The notes under the pieces were generated by a model. It was not told where the DNA came from. It saw only the letters and a list, made by a program, of their open reading frames with translations, and did not search any database. Positions 7,549 to 15,883 of a DNA stretch of 45,909 bases are shown piece by piece. Made by a program: the position numbers and the translations under genes. Location: NCBI RefSeq assembly GCF_018614095.1, contig NZ_JAGGOY010000086.1, positions 1-45,909 on the forward strand. Direction: 5' to 3'. The number at the start of each line of letters is the position of its first letter. Positions within the stretch are counted from its first letter, which is position 1. The stretch is from Streptomyces sp. ISL-87. Lineage in GTDB: Bacteria; Actinomycetota; Actinomycetes; Streptomycetales; Streptomycetaceae.

Positions 7549-7860
7549 TTACGAGCTCACGCGGGCGGCGTCATCGGCCGCGTCCTCCTGCGAGCGGTTC
7601 GCGGCGAGCTTCTCCTTCGCACCCGCGACGCGTCCGGCGATCTGCTGCGACATCTCGTCGCGCTGCTTGCGCAGCAGGACGAAGGACAGCGGCGCGGACA
7701 GCACCAGCGCGAGGAGCACGATCCAGGCGAAGTTGGCGTCACCGAGGCCGGACGGCACCCAGCCGAGGCGGACCAGGCCCGCGACGGCGACGAGGCACCC
7801 GACGAAGATGCCCAGGCGCATCGCGGTGTAGCGGATCGTTGCGCTCGGCTTGAGGGACAC
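7549..7860 (-). CDS. DUF4229 membrane protein
   Basis: A 103-aa protein with two membrane helices (about residues 15-34 and 43-63) and a charged C-terminal tail, LRKQRDEMSQQIAGRVAGAKEKL. This matches the actinobacterial DUF4229 family, of unknown function. The GTG start at 7860 follows GAAGGGG by five bases, while the longer open frame upstream is a shadow of mqnE. It lies downstream of mqnE, separated from it by a strong hairpin, so it is probably transcribed on its own. Confidence 0.8.
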   Translation of the reverse strand: MSLKPSATIRYTAMRLGIFVGCLVAVAGLVRLGWVPSGLGDANFAWIVLLALVLSAPLSFVLLRKQRDEMSQQIAGRVAGAKEKLAANRSQEDAADDAARVSS

Positions 7861-8088
7861 GGTGACCCCTTCTCTCTCGTCGTCGTACTGCGGCTCGTGC
7901 CCGTCCAGTGAAGCACGCCGGACCCGCGCTCCGGCCCGCCGGGGTCCCGGGCCCCGGGCCGGCCGGGGTCGGGCCAAGATCAGGCCGGGATCGGGCCAGG
8001 TCAGTGCAGCGGGAGCAGCATCGTGATGTCGTCGCGGTCGTCGCCGGGTTTGCGGTGCGTTCCCGTTCCCACTCGCCGGAACGCAAGA

Positions 8089-8116
8089 CGCCCCGGTCCT
8101 CAACGGGACCGGGGCG
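8089..8116 (-). terminator. Strong terminator after mqnE
   Basis: CGCCCCGGTCC (8089-8099) pairs exactly with GGACCGGGGCG (8106-8116) over a six-base loop, 38 bases past the mqnE stop. An 11-bp GC stem without U-tract is typical for Streptomyces. Confidence 0.75.
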
Positions 8117-8153
8117 TACTCACGCGCGCCGACGGCTCGGCGGCGTGGCGAAC

Positions 8154-9332
8154 TCAGACGCGCATCGCCTGCGGCGACTCGCGCAGGGCCGCATCCGGGC
8201 CCGGGTACTCGCGGATGATCTCGTACCGCGTGTTGCGCTCGACCGGGCGGAAGCCCGCCTCCCGGATCAGTTCCAGGAGGTCTTCCCTGCCCAGCTTGTT
8301 CGGGGTGCCGTAGTCGTCGGCGTCGTGCGTGATCTTGTACTCGACGACCGAGCCGTCCATGTCGTCCGCGCCGTGCTGGAGCGCGAGCTGGGCGGTCTGC
8401 ACGCCGTGCATCACCCAGAAGACCTTGACGTGCTGCACGTTGTCGAAGAGCAGGCGCGAGACCGCGAAGGTCTTCAGCGCCTCGGCTCCGGTGGCCATCG
8501 TCGTGCGCGCCTGGAGCTTGTTGCGGACCTTGCCGTCCTTCATGTCCACGAAGTCGTGCTGGTACCGCAGCGGGATGAAGACCTGGAAGCCGCCGGTCTC
8601 GTCCTGGAGCTCGCGCAGCCGCAGCACGTGGTCCACCCGGTGGCGCGGCTCCTCGATGTGCCCGTAGAGCATCGTCGAGGGGGTCTTGAGGCCCTTCTCG
8701 TGCGCGAGCCGGTGGATGCGCGACCAGTCTTCCCAGTGGGTGCGGTGGTCGACGATGTGCTGCCGGACCTCCCAGTCGAAGATCTCCGCGCCGCCGCCGG
8801 TCAGCGACTCCAGGCCGGCCTCGATCAGCTCGTCCAGGATGTCGGAGGCCGACATCCCGGAGATCGTCTCGAAGTGGTGGATCTCGGTGGCCGTGAACGC
8901 CTTGAGCGAGACGTTCGGCAGCGCCTCCTTCAGCGCGGAGAGCGAGCGCGGGTAGTAGCGCCACGGCAGGCTCGGGTGCAGGCCGTTGACGATGTGCAGC
9001 TCGGTGAGGCTGTCGTTCTCCATGGCCTTGGCCAGGCGGACGGCCTCCTCGATGCGCATCGTGTACGCGTCCTTCTCGCCCGGCTTGCGCTGGAACGAGC
9101 AGTACGCGCACGAGGCGGTGCACACGTTCGTCATGTTGAGGTGGCGGTTGACGTTGAAGTGGACGACGTCGCCGTTCTTGCGCGTGCGCACCTCGTGGGC
9201 GAGGCCGCCGAGCCAGGCCAGGTCATCCGACTCGTAGAGGGCGATGCCGTCCTCACGGGTCAGCCGCTCGCCGGAGCGAACCTTCTCCTCCAGCTCGCGC
9301 TTGAGCCCTACATCTTTAATAGATGCAGTCAT
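8154..9332 (-). CDS. mqnE: Aminofutalosine synthase MqnE (radical SAM)
   Basis: A 392-aa radical SAM enzyme that joins 3-(1-carboxyvinyloxy)benzoate with the SAM adenosyl radical to make 6-amino-6-deoxyfutalosine, an early step of the futalosine route to menaquinone. The cluster motif CTASCAYC gives Cys71, Cys75 and Cys78 for the [4Fe-4S] centre. MqnE-like features include HFNVNRHLNMTNVC, HIVNGLHPSLPWRYY and the SLTGGGAEIFDWEVR region. ATG 9332 is preceded by GAGGAGG. The Lrp-type gene lies 58 bases upstream on the same strand, and later menaquinone genes (ubiX-, ubiA- and ubiD-like) are close by, supporting the assignment. Confidence 0.95.
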   Translation of the reverse strand: MTASIKDVGLKRELEEKVRSGERLTREDGIALYESDDLAWLGGLAHEVRTRKNGDVVHFNVNRHLNMTNVCTASCAYCSFQRKPGEKDAYTMRIEEAVRLAKAMENDSLTELHIVNGLHPSLPWRYYPRSLSALKEALPNVSLKAFTATEIHHFETISGMSASDILDELIEAGLESLTGGGAEIFDWEVRQHIVDHRTHWEDWSRIHRLAHEKGLKTPSTMLYGHIEEPRHRVDHVLRLRELQDETGGFQVFIPLRYQHDFVDMKDGKVRNKLQARTTMATGAEALKTFAVSRLLFDNVQHVKVFWVMHGVQTAQLALQHGADDMDGSVVEYKITHDADDYGTPNKLGREDLLELIREAGFRPVERNTRYEIIREYPGPDAALRESPQAMRV

Positions 9333-9390
9333 CGGCCGGTCGCCTCCTCTATGTCCTGCTAGCCCTTGCCCAACCCTGCCAACCGTACTC

Positions 9391-9846
9391 TCAGGACTCT
9401 TCGGGCAGTTCGCCGACCCGGTTCTCCCACTTGGTGGAGAGCACGATGGTGGTACGGGTGCGGGAGACACCCTTGGTGCTGGAGAGCTTTCGGATGATCT
9501 TCTCCAGCCCGTCCACGTCGCCGGCCCGGACCTTGAGCATGTACGAGTCGTCGCCGGCGATGAACCAGCAGTCCTCGATCTCCGCGAGGTCGCGCAGCCG
9601 GCGGGCCACGTCCTCGTGGTCCGCGGCGTCGGAGAGGGAGATACCGATCAGCGCCGTGACGCCGAGGCCGAGCGAGGCCGAGTCGACGGTCGCGCGGTAA
9701 CCGGTGATCACGCCCGCCGTCTCCAGGCGGTTGATGCGGTCGGTGACGCTGGGGCCGGAGAGGCCCACGAGACGGCCCAGCTCCGCGTACGAGGCACGAC
9801 CGTTTTCCCGGAGTGCCTGGATGAGCTGCCTGTCCACCGTGTCCAT
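9391..9846 (-). CDS. Lrp/AsnC family transcriptional regulator
   Basis: A 151-aa regulator with an N-terminal winged HTH (DTVDRQLIQALRENGRASYA, then LVGLSGPSVTDRINRLE) followed by an RAM/ActD ligand-binding domain (DCWFIAGDDSYMLKVRAGDVD and SRTRTTIVLSTKWE). These proteins assemble as dimers or octamers and often sense amino acids. Here it is just upstream of mqnE on the same strand, so it may control menaquinone synthesis or simply itself; the ligand is unknown. The ATG at 9846 fits family length; the longer frame is unconserved. Confidence 0.92.
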   Translation of the reverse strand: MDTVDRQLIQALRENGRASYAELGRLVGLSGPSVTDRINRLETAGVITGYRATVDSASLGLGVTALIGISLSDAADHEDVARRLRDLAEIEDCWFIAGDDSYMLKVRAGDVDGLEKIIRKLSSTKGVSRTRTTIVLSTKWENRVGELPEES

Positions 9847-9904
9847 TACGTGGAGCCTTCCATTATTCGGTGATCCTGCAAGTTTAGGTATAGAATCTAA
9901 GGCA

Positions 9905-9952
9905 CACAGGGTCAACGCCCTGTGAATCTCTCAACAGATCAATGAAGATCTG
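9905..9952. promoter_or_regulatory. Two inverted repeats between Lrp-type gene and the 47-aa gene
   Basis: CACAGGG/CCCTGTG (9905-9911 and 9918-9924) and CAGATC/GATCTG (9935-9940 and 9947-9952) lie in the divergent region. They may be operators for the Lrp-type protein or a short attenuator in the leader of the 47-aa gene. Confidence 0.4.
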
Positions 9953-9975
9953 ACAATCATCAGGAGTGGTTCACC

Positions 9976-10119
9976 GTGTACACGATCGAGATGGCCTACG
10001 CGCACATGCGACAGCTCCAGGAGCTGGCCAACCGATCCCGCACTGACCAGCCGGCCGCCGCCCAGCGCCTGCATGAGAGCCGCGAGACCCGCAAGCCGCG
10101 CACCGCCAAGAAGCGCTAG
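9976..10119 (+). CDS. Small basic protein, 47 aa
   Basis: A short gene with a GTG start seven to eight bases after AGGAGTG. It encodes VYTIEMAYAHMRQLQELANR followed by a basic tail ending RETRKPRTAKKR. The amphipathic helix plus Lys/Arg tail suggests nucleic-acid or membrane contact, but I know of no assigned function. Its TAG stop overlaps the CTA that is the stop of the convergent ubiX-like gene, so the two share bases 10116-10119. The good ribosome binding site and GC-rich wobble positions favour a real gene. Confidence 0.65.
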   Translation: MYTIEMAYAHMRQLQELANRSRTDQPAAAQRLHESRETRKPRTAKKR

Positions 10120-10805
10120 TCACCGCCGCTTGCCTCCAGGGGGCGGGAGCCGCCACCCAGCTCCCCCTCCCAACGGCGGTACAGCTTGTGCGGCACACCT
10201 GCCGCGTCGAGCACCCGCCCCGCGACGAAATCCACCAGATCCTGGATGTGCGTCGCACCCGCGTAGAACGCCGGAGAGGCGGGCAGCACCACTGCGCCCG
10301 CCTCGTCCAGCGCCACCAGATGTTTGAGCGTCTGCCCGTTCAGCGGGGTCTCCCGCACCGCGACCACCAGCCGGCGCCGTTCCTTGAGCGTCACGCTCGC
10401 CACGCGCTGGAGCAGGTCCTTCGACAGTCCGAGCGCCACCCCCGCCACGCAGGCCGTGGACGCGGGGACGATCAGCATCCCCTTCACGGGGTACGAGCCC
10501 GAGCTCGGTCCGGCGGCCAGATCCCCGGCGCCCCAGTAGCGGACGTCGTCCAGATCAGGCCGCGGATACGTGCCGGGCTTGCCGTCCGCTCCGCGCCCCA
10601 GCCACTCGGCGAGGTCGTCGCGCCAGTGCGCGTCGCGGAAGGCGATCCCGGTCTCGTCCAGCAGGGTAAGCCGCGAGGCCCGGCTGACCACCAGGTCCAC
10701 ACTCTCGCCGCCCGCCAGCAGTCCGCGGATCACCGACGCCGCGTACGGCGTCCCGGACGCGCCGGAAACCCCGACCACCCACGGGGTGCGCTTGCCGTCA
10801 GTCAT
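10116..10805 (-). CDS. ubiX: UbiX-type flavin prenyltransferase (futalosine pathway MqnM candidate)
   Basis: A 229-aa flavin prenyltransferase that joins FMNH2 with dimethylallyl phosphate to form prenylated FMN, the cofactor of UbiD decarboxylases. Family motifs are VVGVSGASGTPYA at the N-terminus, PASTACVAGVALGLSKDLL for the FMN site and RRLVVAVRETPLN. The UbiD partner is encoded at 13568-15025. The ATG 10805 start was chosen over an upstream in-frame start lacking family similarity. An N-terminal acidic region (ADGKPGTYPRPDLDDVRYWG) of ~40 residues is an insertion compared with shorter UbiX proteins. Confidence 0.9.
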   Translation of the reverse strand: MTDGKRTPWVVGVSGASGTPYAASVIRGLLAGGESVDLVVSRASRLTLLDETGIAFRDAHWRDDLAEWLGRGADGKPGTYPRPDLDDVRYWGAGDLAAGPSSGSYPVKGMLIVPASTACVAGVALGLSKDLLQRVASVTLKERRRLVVAVRETPLNGQTLKHLVALDEAGAVVLPASPAFYAGATHIQDLVDFVAGRVLDAAGVPHKLYRRWEGELGGGSRPLEASGGD

Positions 10806-10909
10806 AGCTCCGAGCCTATCCGGCCACCGCGATCGGGCACTGAGTAAGGTGACCCGACGTTCACAGGGTGGGACAGAACGTGGCACGGCGCAGAGGTGGG
10901 GGGACCGAC

Positions 10910-11518
10910 ATGACGTACGCAGGTTCGGACGCGCGGAGCGCCGAGTGGAGCCAGGCCGACCGGGCCAAGGCGGCCGGAAAGCTGATGCTGGGCTGGGTGG
11001 CCCTGCTGTGGCTCATCGAGGTCATGGACCTCGTCACCGGCCACGCCCTGGACGCCTACGGGATCAAGGCCCGCGAGGCGGACGGCCTGACGGGCATCCC
11101 CCTGGCCCCTTTCCTCCACTTCGGCTTCGACCATGTGGCGTCCAACAGCATCCCCCTGCTGGTCCTCGGCTTCGTGGCGGCCCTCAGCGGCATACGCCGC
11201 TTCCTGACGGTGTGCGTCGCCATCGTGCTGGTGGACGGCCTCGCGGTCTGGCTGACCTCCCCCTCGCACAGCATCACGATGGGCGCCTCGGGCCTGGTCT
11301 TCGGCCTCTTCGGCTACCTGCTGGTCCGCGGCTTCGTCGAGCGCAAACCGCTGGGGGTCGCCGTCGGCATCGTCATAGCCGCCGTCTGGGGCACCACGTT
11401 CCTGGCCGGCGCCCTCCCCACCGACTCCATGATCAGCTGGCAGGCCCACCTCTTCGGCCTCCTGGCGGGCGCCGGCGCGGCGTTCCTCGTGGGCAGGCGC
11501 CCGGCCCTGCGGGGATGA
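10910..11518 (+). CDS. Rhomboid family intramembrane serine protease
   Basis: A 202-aa membrane protein with about six hydrophobic segments. The rhomboid catalytic pair is visible: Ser127 in MGASGLVFG and His180 in QAHLFGLLAG; the HFGFDHVASN stretch near residue 70 is the usual His/Asn-containing motif of helix 2. It should cleave membrane proteins within or near the bilayer; the substrate is unknown. The ATG at 10910 follows GGTGGGGGG by about seven bases; a GTG at 10868 would add 14 residues. It is convergent with the Uma2 gene with only one base between stops. Confidence 0.88.
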   Translation: MTYAGSDARSAEWSQADRAKAAGKLMLGWVALLWLIEVMDLVTGHALDAYGIKAREADGLTGIPLAPFLHFGFDHVASNSIPLLVLGFVAALSGIRRFLTVCVAIVLVDGLAVWLTSPSHSITMGASGLVFGLFGYLLVRGFVERKPLGVAVGIVIAAVWGTTFLAGALPTDSMISWQAHLFGLLAGAGAAFLVGRRPALRG

Positions 11519-11519
11519 G

Positions 11520-12086
11520 TCAGGGGGTCGCGCCCGGGTCCACGGGGAGTTCGGCGGTGCCAATGCTCAACTTGCCGATGCCAGTCTCGACGACGACGGC
11601 CTGGCCGTACGGGATCACATCCCGCCCGCGGTAGCCGTCCGGGCCCGGGTTCCACAGGGTCACGCAGTGCGCCTTGTACGGGTCGAAGATCACGTAGTTC
11701 GGGATACCGCGGGCCGCGTAGGCCTTGTCCTTGATCTCGTAGTCGTTGCGCACGCTGCTCGGGGAGACCACCTCGATCGCCAGCTCGATCAGGTCGGGCG
11801 AGTAGGCACTGAGGTTCTTGGCGACCTCTGCTGCCGGGACCACGGCGAGGTCGGGGCAGAACTCGTTGTCGCCGTCGAAGGGGATCGCCACATCGCTGAG
11901 AAAGTCCCACTCGTCGGACACTTGAGACTTCAGCACACTCCACAGCGCCCAGATGGTGGCGTTGTGGTGCGGTTTGAGCGGACTCATCACGATGTTGCCC
12001 TCAACAATCTCCGTCCGGTAGCCCGGGAACATGTCCTCGAACCGGCTGAGCTGCGAGTGCAGGCGGTCGCTCTCCGAGATGGTCAC
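11520..12086 (-). CDS. Uma2 family endonuclease (DUF820)
   Basis: A 188-aa PD-(D/E)XK nuclease fold of the Uma2/DUF820 family, common in Streptomyces and cyanobacteria. The active-site pattern is visible as FCPDLAVV (Asp), LAIEVVSPSS (Glu) and DKAYAARGIPNYVIFD (Lys). Nuclease activity is expected from the fold, but biological roles for these proteins are largely unknown. GTG 12086 is preceded by GGAGG at five bases; an ATG at 12107 is a possible alternative. Confidence 0.82.
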   Translation of the reverse strand: MTISESDRLHSQLSRFEDMFPGYRTEIVEGNIVMSPLKPHHNATIWALWSVLKSQVSDEWDFLSDVAIPFDGDNEFCPDLAVVPAAEVAKNLSAYSPDLIELAIEVVSPSSVRNDYEIKDKAYAARGIPNYVIFDPYKAHCVTLWNPGPDGYRGRDVIPYGQAVVVETGIGKLSIGTAELPVDPGATP

Positions 12087-12180
12087 GTAGGCCTCCTTCC
12101 CTGCCATCGATGGTAGGCCGGACGGTAGCCAAAGGGTCAGGCCTCGAACCGTAAGATCCGGCGGGCCCCACACGATCGGG

Positions 12181-13104
12181 CTACAGGGTCAGGCCCCGGA
12201 CCGCGAGGTCGAGTACGGCGCACGCGAAGAGGGCGATGCCGATGAAGCCGTTGACCGTGAAGAAGGCGCGGTTGAGGCGGGACAGGTCGTTCGGCTTCAC
12301 GATGGTGTGCTCGTAGAGGAAGGCCGCTACGACGATCAGCAGGCCGAACCAGAACAGCGCGCCCGCGTCGGCGGCGAGGGCGTACCAGGCCAGCAGGGCC
12401 GTGGTCACCACGTGCGCGGCGCGGGCGCCCCAGAGGGCCGCCGCGACGCCGAAGCGGGCCGGGACGGACTTGACGCCCTCCGCACGGTCCGCGGCCACGT
12501 CCTGGCTGCCGAAGATCAGGTCGAAGCCGCCGATCCATACGCCCACCGCGAGGCCCAGGATCACCGCGTCCCAGGACCACTCCCCCGTGACCGCCATCCA
12601 GGCCCCGATCGGCCCGATCGCCTGGGCCAGGCCCAGGATGGCGTGCGGGAAGTTCGTGAAGCGCTTGCCGTACGGGTACACCACCATCGGCACCACCGCG
12701 AGCGGCGCCAGCAACAGGCACAGCGGGTTCAACAGCGCCGCCGAGCCGAGGAAGACGGCGAGCGCGATCCCGGCCCCGGTCCAGGCCGAGCGCACCGACA
12801 CCGCGCCGGTCACCAGCTCGCGGCCGGCGGTGCGCGGGTTCCGGGCGTCGATCTCGCGGTCGATGATCCGGTTGGCGGCCATCGCGAAGGTCCGCAGGCC
12901 GACCATGCAGGCGGTGACGAGCAGCAGCTTGCCCCAGTGCACGTTCCCGTCGAACCGGAACATGGCGGTGAGGGAGGCGATGTAGGCGAAGGGCAGCGCG
13001 AAGACCGAGTGCTCGATCATCACGAGCCGCAGGAACGCCTTGACCTTGCCGGTCGGCTGCGGCGCCGGGCCGGGCCCGAGCACATCGTCGGCGGTCGTCA
13101 TCAT
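12181..13104 (-). CDS. mqnP: UbiA-type prenyltransferase MqnP candidate (menaquinone pathway)
   Basis: A 307-aa integral membrane prenyltransferase with about eight helices. The two Asp-rich motifs are NRIIDREID (NxxxDxxxD type) and DLIFGSQDVAADR, which bind Mg-polyprenyl diphosphate. In the futalosine route such an enzyme prenylates 1,4-dihydroxy-6-naphthoate at the cytoplasmic membrane. ATG 13104 overlaps the stop of the preceding 156-aa gene by ATGA, and that gene overlaps the UbiD gene, so the three are translationally coupled. The context is the main reason to prefer menaquinone over ubiquinone or haem O synthesis. Confidence 0.9.
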   Translation of the reverse strand: MMTTADDVLGPGPAPQPTGKVKAFLRLVMIEHSVFALPFAYIASLTAMFRFDGNVHWGKLLLVTACMVGLRTFAMAANRIIDREIDARNPRTAGRELVTGAVSVRSAWTGAGIALAVFLGSAALLNPLCLLLAPLAVVPMVVYPYGKRFTNFPHAILGLAQAIGPIGAWMAVTGEWSWDAVILGLAVGVWIGGFDLIFGSQDVAADRAEGVKSVPARFGVAAALWGARAAHVVTTALLAWYALAADAGALFWFGLLIVVAAFLYEHTIVKPNDLSRLNRAFFTVNGFIGIALFACAVLDLAVRGLTL

Positions 13105-13571
13105 GCGAGGCTTCTCCGGAACTCTTCGAGGTCGGCCACCAGCTCGGTGGTGGGCAGCGGGCCGAGCTCCAGAATCCGGGGCGGGCCGTCGTGGCCCTCG
13201 GGCGGGGTGACGTGGGCGGTGACGGTCCAGGCGTCCGCGCCCGGGCGGGCGTCCAGCCGGAGCACGATCCCGGCCTCGACGGTGAATGGCTCGGACGTGC
13301 TCAGTGCCGCCAGCAGCCGCTCCGCGAAATCCTCCGCCTCCGCGTCCCGCAGGCCCGGCAACTCGAAGCCGTCGCCCTCGCCGTCCTCCTGTTCCAGCAT
13401 CAGCGCCCAGATGTTCCCGGGGCCCGCGAACTCCTCCGGGGAGACCCCGGCGTCCTCGGCCGCCCGCCGGATGTCCGGGTCCGCCGGGTCGAGACGCGGC
13501 CGCACGAGGGCCACGTAGGCCGTGTCGTCGCCGATGAAGAGGGCCGGGCCGCTCACGCCGGTGGGGCTCAC
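13101..13571 (-). CDS. Unknown 156-aa protein coupled between mqnL and mqnP
   Basis: A soluble acidic protein starting VSPTGVSGPALFIGDDTAYV and ending LEEFRRSLA, with alternating strands and helices and no membrane segment. I cannot place it in a family. The GTG start at 13571 overlaps the UbiD stop by GTGA, and its stop overlaps the mqnP start by ATGA, so its expression is tied to both. Position suggests an accessory or stabilising role for the decarboxylation or prenylation step, but this is inference. The open frame further upstream is an antisense-like overlap within mqnL and was rejected as start. Confidence 0.75.
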   Translation of the reverse strand: MSPTGVSGPALFIGDDTAYVALVRPRLDPADPDIRRAAEDAGVSPEEFAGPGNIWALMLEQEDGEGDGFELPGLRDAEAEDFAERLLAALSTSEPFTVEAGIVLRLDARPGADAWTVTAHVTPPEGHDGPPRILELGPLPTTELVADLEEFRRSLA

Positions 13572-15025
13572 AGGCCGTACTCCTTCCAGCGGCGGTCGAC
13601 CAGGGCGGCCGTCGCCGGGTCGGACTCGACCATGTCGGGCCAGCCGCCGTCGCGGGTGTAGCCCTCCTCGGGCAGCTTCTTCGTCGCGTCGATACCCGCC
13701 TTGCCGCCCCAGAACTGCTGGTACGAGGCGTGGTCCAGGTGGTCGACCGGGCCCTCCACCACCGTCAGGTCGCGGGAGTAGTCCGTATTGCCGAGCGCCC
13801 GCCAGGACACCTCGTGCAGGTCGTGGACGTCGCAGTCCGCGTCCACCACGATGATCAGTTTGGTCAGCGACATCATGTGCGCGCCCCAGATGGCGTGCAT
13901 GACCTTCTGCGCGTGCTTCGGGTACTTCTTGTCGATCGAGACGATGGCGCAATTGTGGAAGCCGCCCGACTCGGGGAGGTGGTAGTCCACGATGTCCGGG
14001 ACGATGATCTTGAGGAGCGGGAGGAAGAAACGCTCCGTCGCACGCCCCAGCGGACCGTCTTCAGTCGGCGGGCGGCCGACGACGATGGACTGGATCAGCG
14101 GGCGCTTGCGCATCGTCACGCAGTCGATCTTCAGCGCGGGGAAGGGCTCCTGCGGGGTGTAGAAGCCGGTGTGGTCGCCGAAGGGGCCCTCGGGGAGCAT
14201 CTCCCCGGGCTCCAGCCAGCCCTCGATGACGACTTCGGCGTTGGCCGGGACCTGGAGCGGGACCGTCTTGCAGTCGACCATCTCGATCCGCTTGCCCGCG
14301 ACGAAGCCGGCGAACAGGTACTCGTCGATGTCCCCCGGCAGCGGCGCGGTGGACGCGTACGTCACCGCCGGCGGGCAGCCGAAGGCGATCGCGACCGGCA
14401 GCCGCTCGCCCTTCTTGGCGGCGACCGCGTAGTGGTTGCGGCTGTCCTTGTGGATCTGCCAGTGCATGCCGATGGTGCGCTTGCCGTGGCGCTGGAGGCG
14501 GTAGAGGCCGAGGTTGCGTACGCCCGTCTCCGGGTGCTTGGTGTGCGTCAGGCCGAGGTTGAAGAAGGACCCGCCGTCCTTGGGCCAGGTGAAGAGCGCC
14601 GGGAGCTGGTCCAGGTCCACGTCGTCACCGGTGAGGACGACCTCCTGGACGGGGGCGGAATCGCCCTTCACCTTCTTCGGCGGCACGTGCACCATCGAGC
14701 CGAGCTTGCCGAAGGCCTCGCGGACGCCGATGAAGCCCTGGGGCAGCTCGGGCTTGAGCAGGCCGCCGATCTTCTCGCTGATCTCGGCGTACGACTTCAG
14801 GCCGAGGGCCTTGAGGAGGCGGCGGTCGGTCCCGAATACGTTCATGGCCAGCGGCATCGCCGAGCCCTTGACATTCTCGAAGAGCAGCGCGGGCCCGCCC
14901 GCCTTGTTCACTCTGTCGACGATCTCCCCGACCTCCAGGTACGGGTCGACTTCGGCCTTGATGCGCTTGAGGTCGCCCTCCCGCTCCAGAGCCCGGAGCA
15001 GCGAGCGGAGATCGTCGTAAGCCAT
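13568..15025 (-). CDS. mqnL: UbiD-type menaquinone decarboxylase (MqnL candidate)
   Basis: A 485-aa UbiD family (de)carboxylase that uses prenylated FMN to decarboxylate a naphthoate intermediate of the futalosine route. Family signatures are NLGLYRLQRHGKRTIGMHWQ, which carries cofactor-binding residues, EGPFGDHTGFYT with the catalytic Glu/Arg neighbourhood, and the C-terminal GGKAGIDATKK. Length matches UbiD (~490 aa). It starts at ATG 15025 and is the first gene of the coupled set with the unknown 156-aa gene and mqnP; UbiX, encoded at 10116-10805, supplies its cofactor. Confidence 0.93.
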   Translation of the reverse strand: MAYDDLRSLLRALEREGDLKRIKAEVDPYLEVGEIVDRVNKAGGPALLFENVKGSAMPLAMNVFGTDRRLLKALGLKSYAEISEKIGGLLKPELPQGFIGVREAFGKLGSMVHVPPKKVKGDSAPVQEVVLTGDDVDLDQLPALFTWPKDGGSFFNLGLTHTKHPETGVRNLGLYRLQRHGKRTIGMHWQIHKDSRNHYAVAAKKGERLPVAIAFGCPPAVTYASTAPLPGDIDEYLFAGFVAGKRIEMVDCKTVPLQVPANAEVVIEGWLEPGEMLPEGPFGDHTGFYTPQEPFPALKIDCVTMRKRPLIQSIVVGRPPTEDGPLGRATERFFLPLLKIIVPDIVDYHLPESGGFHNCAIVSIDKKYPKHAQKVMHAIWGAHMMSLTKLIIVVDADCDVHDLHEVSWRALGNTDYSRDLTVVEGPVDHLDHASYQQFWGGKAGIDATKKLPEEGYTRDGGWPDMVESDPATAALVDRRWKEYGL

Positions 15026-15116
15026 AGGGGTCAGTATCCGTCACCAACTACCCTGGAGGCGTCACCGGGGCCCCCGCGCGGGCCCTCCGCCACTGCCTGG
15101 GAGTCGGTCCCGCACC

Positions 15117-15428
15117 GTGCTGCGCTACCTGCCGTTCCTGCTGATCATCGCGCTGACCATCTACGCCTTCATCGACTGCCTGAACACGCCGGAGGAGGAG
15201 GTCAAGCACCTTCCCAAGGTGATCTGGGTGATCATCATCCTGCTCTTCTCGATCGTCGGTCCGGTGGTGTGGCTGTTCGCGGGCAAGAAGCGGACCGCGG
15301 TCGGCGGCGCTTTCGGCGGCGGCCGGGCGCGCCGGGCGCAGTGGGTGGCGCCCGACGACAACCCGGAGTTCCTGAAGTCCCTGGGGGACGAGCAGGAAAA
15401 GAAGAACGATAAGGACGACGACGCCTAG
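15117..15428 (+). CDS. PLDc N-terminal-domain membrane protein
   Basis: A 103-aa protein with two membrane helices: LRYLPFLLIIALTIYAFIDC and LPKVIWVIIILLFSIVGPVVWLF (interrupted here by nothing known). The NTPEEEVKHLPKVIWVI spacer is the typical linker of the phospholipase D N-terminal domain family, which occurs alone in Streptomyces. The C-terminus is highly charged. GTG 15117 is the start; no strong ribosome binding site is seen. The function is unknown. Confidence 0.8.
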   Translation: MLRYLPFLLIIALTIYAFIDCLNTPEEEVKHLPKVIWVIIILLFSIVGPVVWLFAGKKRTAVGGAFGGGRARRAQWVAPDDNPEFLKSLGDEQEKKNDKDDDA

Positions 15429-15479
15429 GCCCTGGGCGACTTGGCAACTACCGCCTCAAGTGCCCTGCGAGCAGAGCCT

Positions 15480-15851
15480 CTACGAGGCCCACGGCAGGGT
15501 GCGGGTGCCCTCGGTGCCCGGGACGGAGACGACCCCGTCGGCGCGCATGGCGACGAACGCCTCGAAGTCCTCGGGGGCGCGCACGTGGCGGAGTGCGCCC
15601 GCGGGCAGGACCAGCGTCTGGCCGGCGGTGACCTTCTCGGTGCGGCCGTCGCAGGTGGCCTCCAGGGAGCCGGCGGTGACCGTCCAGACCTGCTCCCGGC
15701 TCACGGAGTGCTCCGGGCCGGCGGATCCCGCGGTCATGGCGACGTGCCAGGTGCTGAGCTCGGAGCTGCCGCGGCTGGGGGCGGAGAAGCCGGTCATGGT
15801 GGCGTTCGGGGTGGCGGTGACGTTCTCGGGGGAAGGGGCGATCACGCGCAA
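15480..15851 (-). CDS. Cupin-domain protein
   Basis: A single-domain cupin of about 123 aa. The cupin motifs are seen as HSVSREQVWTVTAGSLE and LPAGALRHVRAPEDFEAF, with His/Glu/Gln residues for metal binding. The start is uncertain: TTG 15851 follows AGAGGA by six bases and is preferred, GTG 15845 is two codons further in, and TTG 15890 would extend to the operator. It is divergent from a MarR regulator around a symmetrical operator and is almost certainly a target of it. It could be a small dioxygenase, isomerase or ligand-binding protein. Confidence 0.8.
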   Translation of the reverse strand: MRVIAPSPENVTATPNATMTGFSAPSRGSSELSTWHVAMTAGSAGPEHSVSREQVWTVTAGSLEATCDGRTEKVTAGQTLVLPAGALRHVRAPEDFEAFVAMRADGVVSVPGTEGTRTLPWAS

Positions 15852-15883
15852 GGCGGGTCCTCTGTCTTCTTCTGGGAGCGAGT

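Noticed and set aside
12307..13518. 403-codon plus-strand frame antisense to the menaquinone genes
   Set aside because: It is a shadow of mqnP and its neighbour; composition is Arg/Asp/Gln-biased with no recognisable domain.
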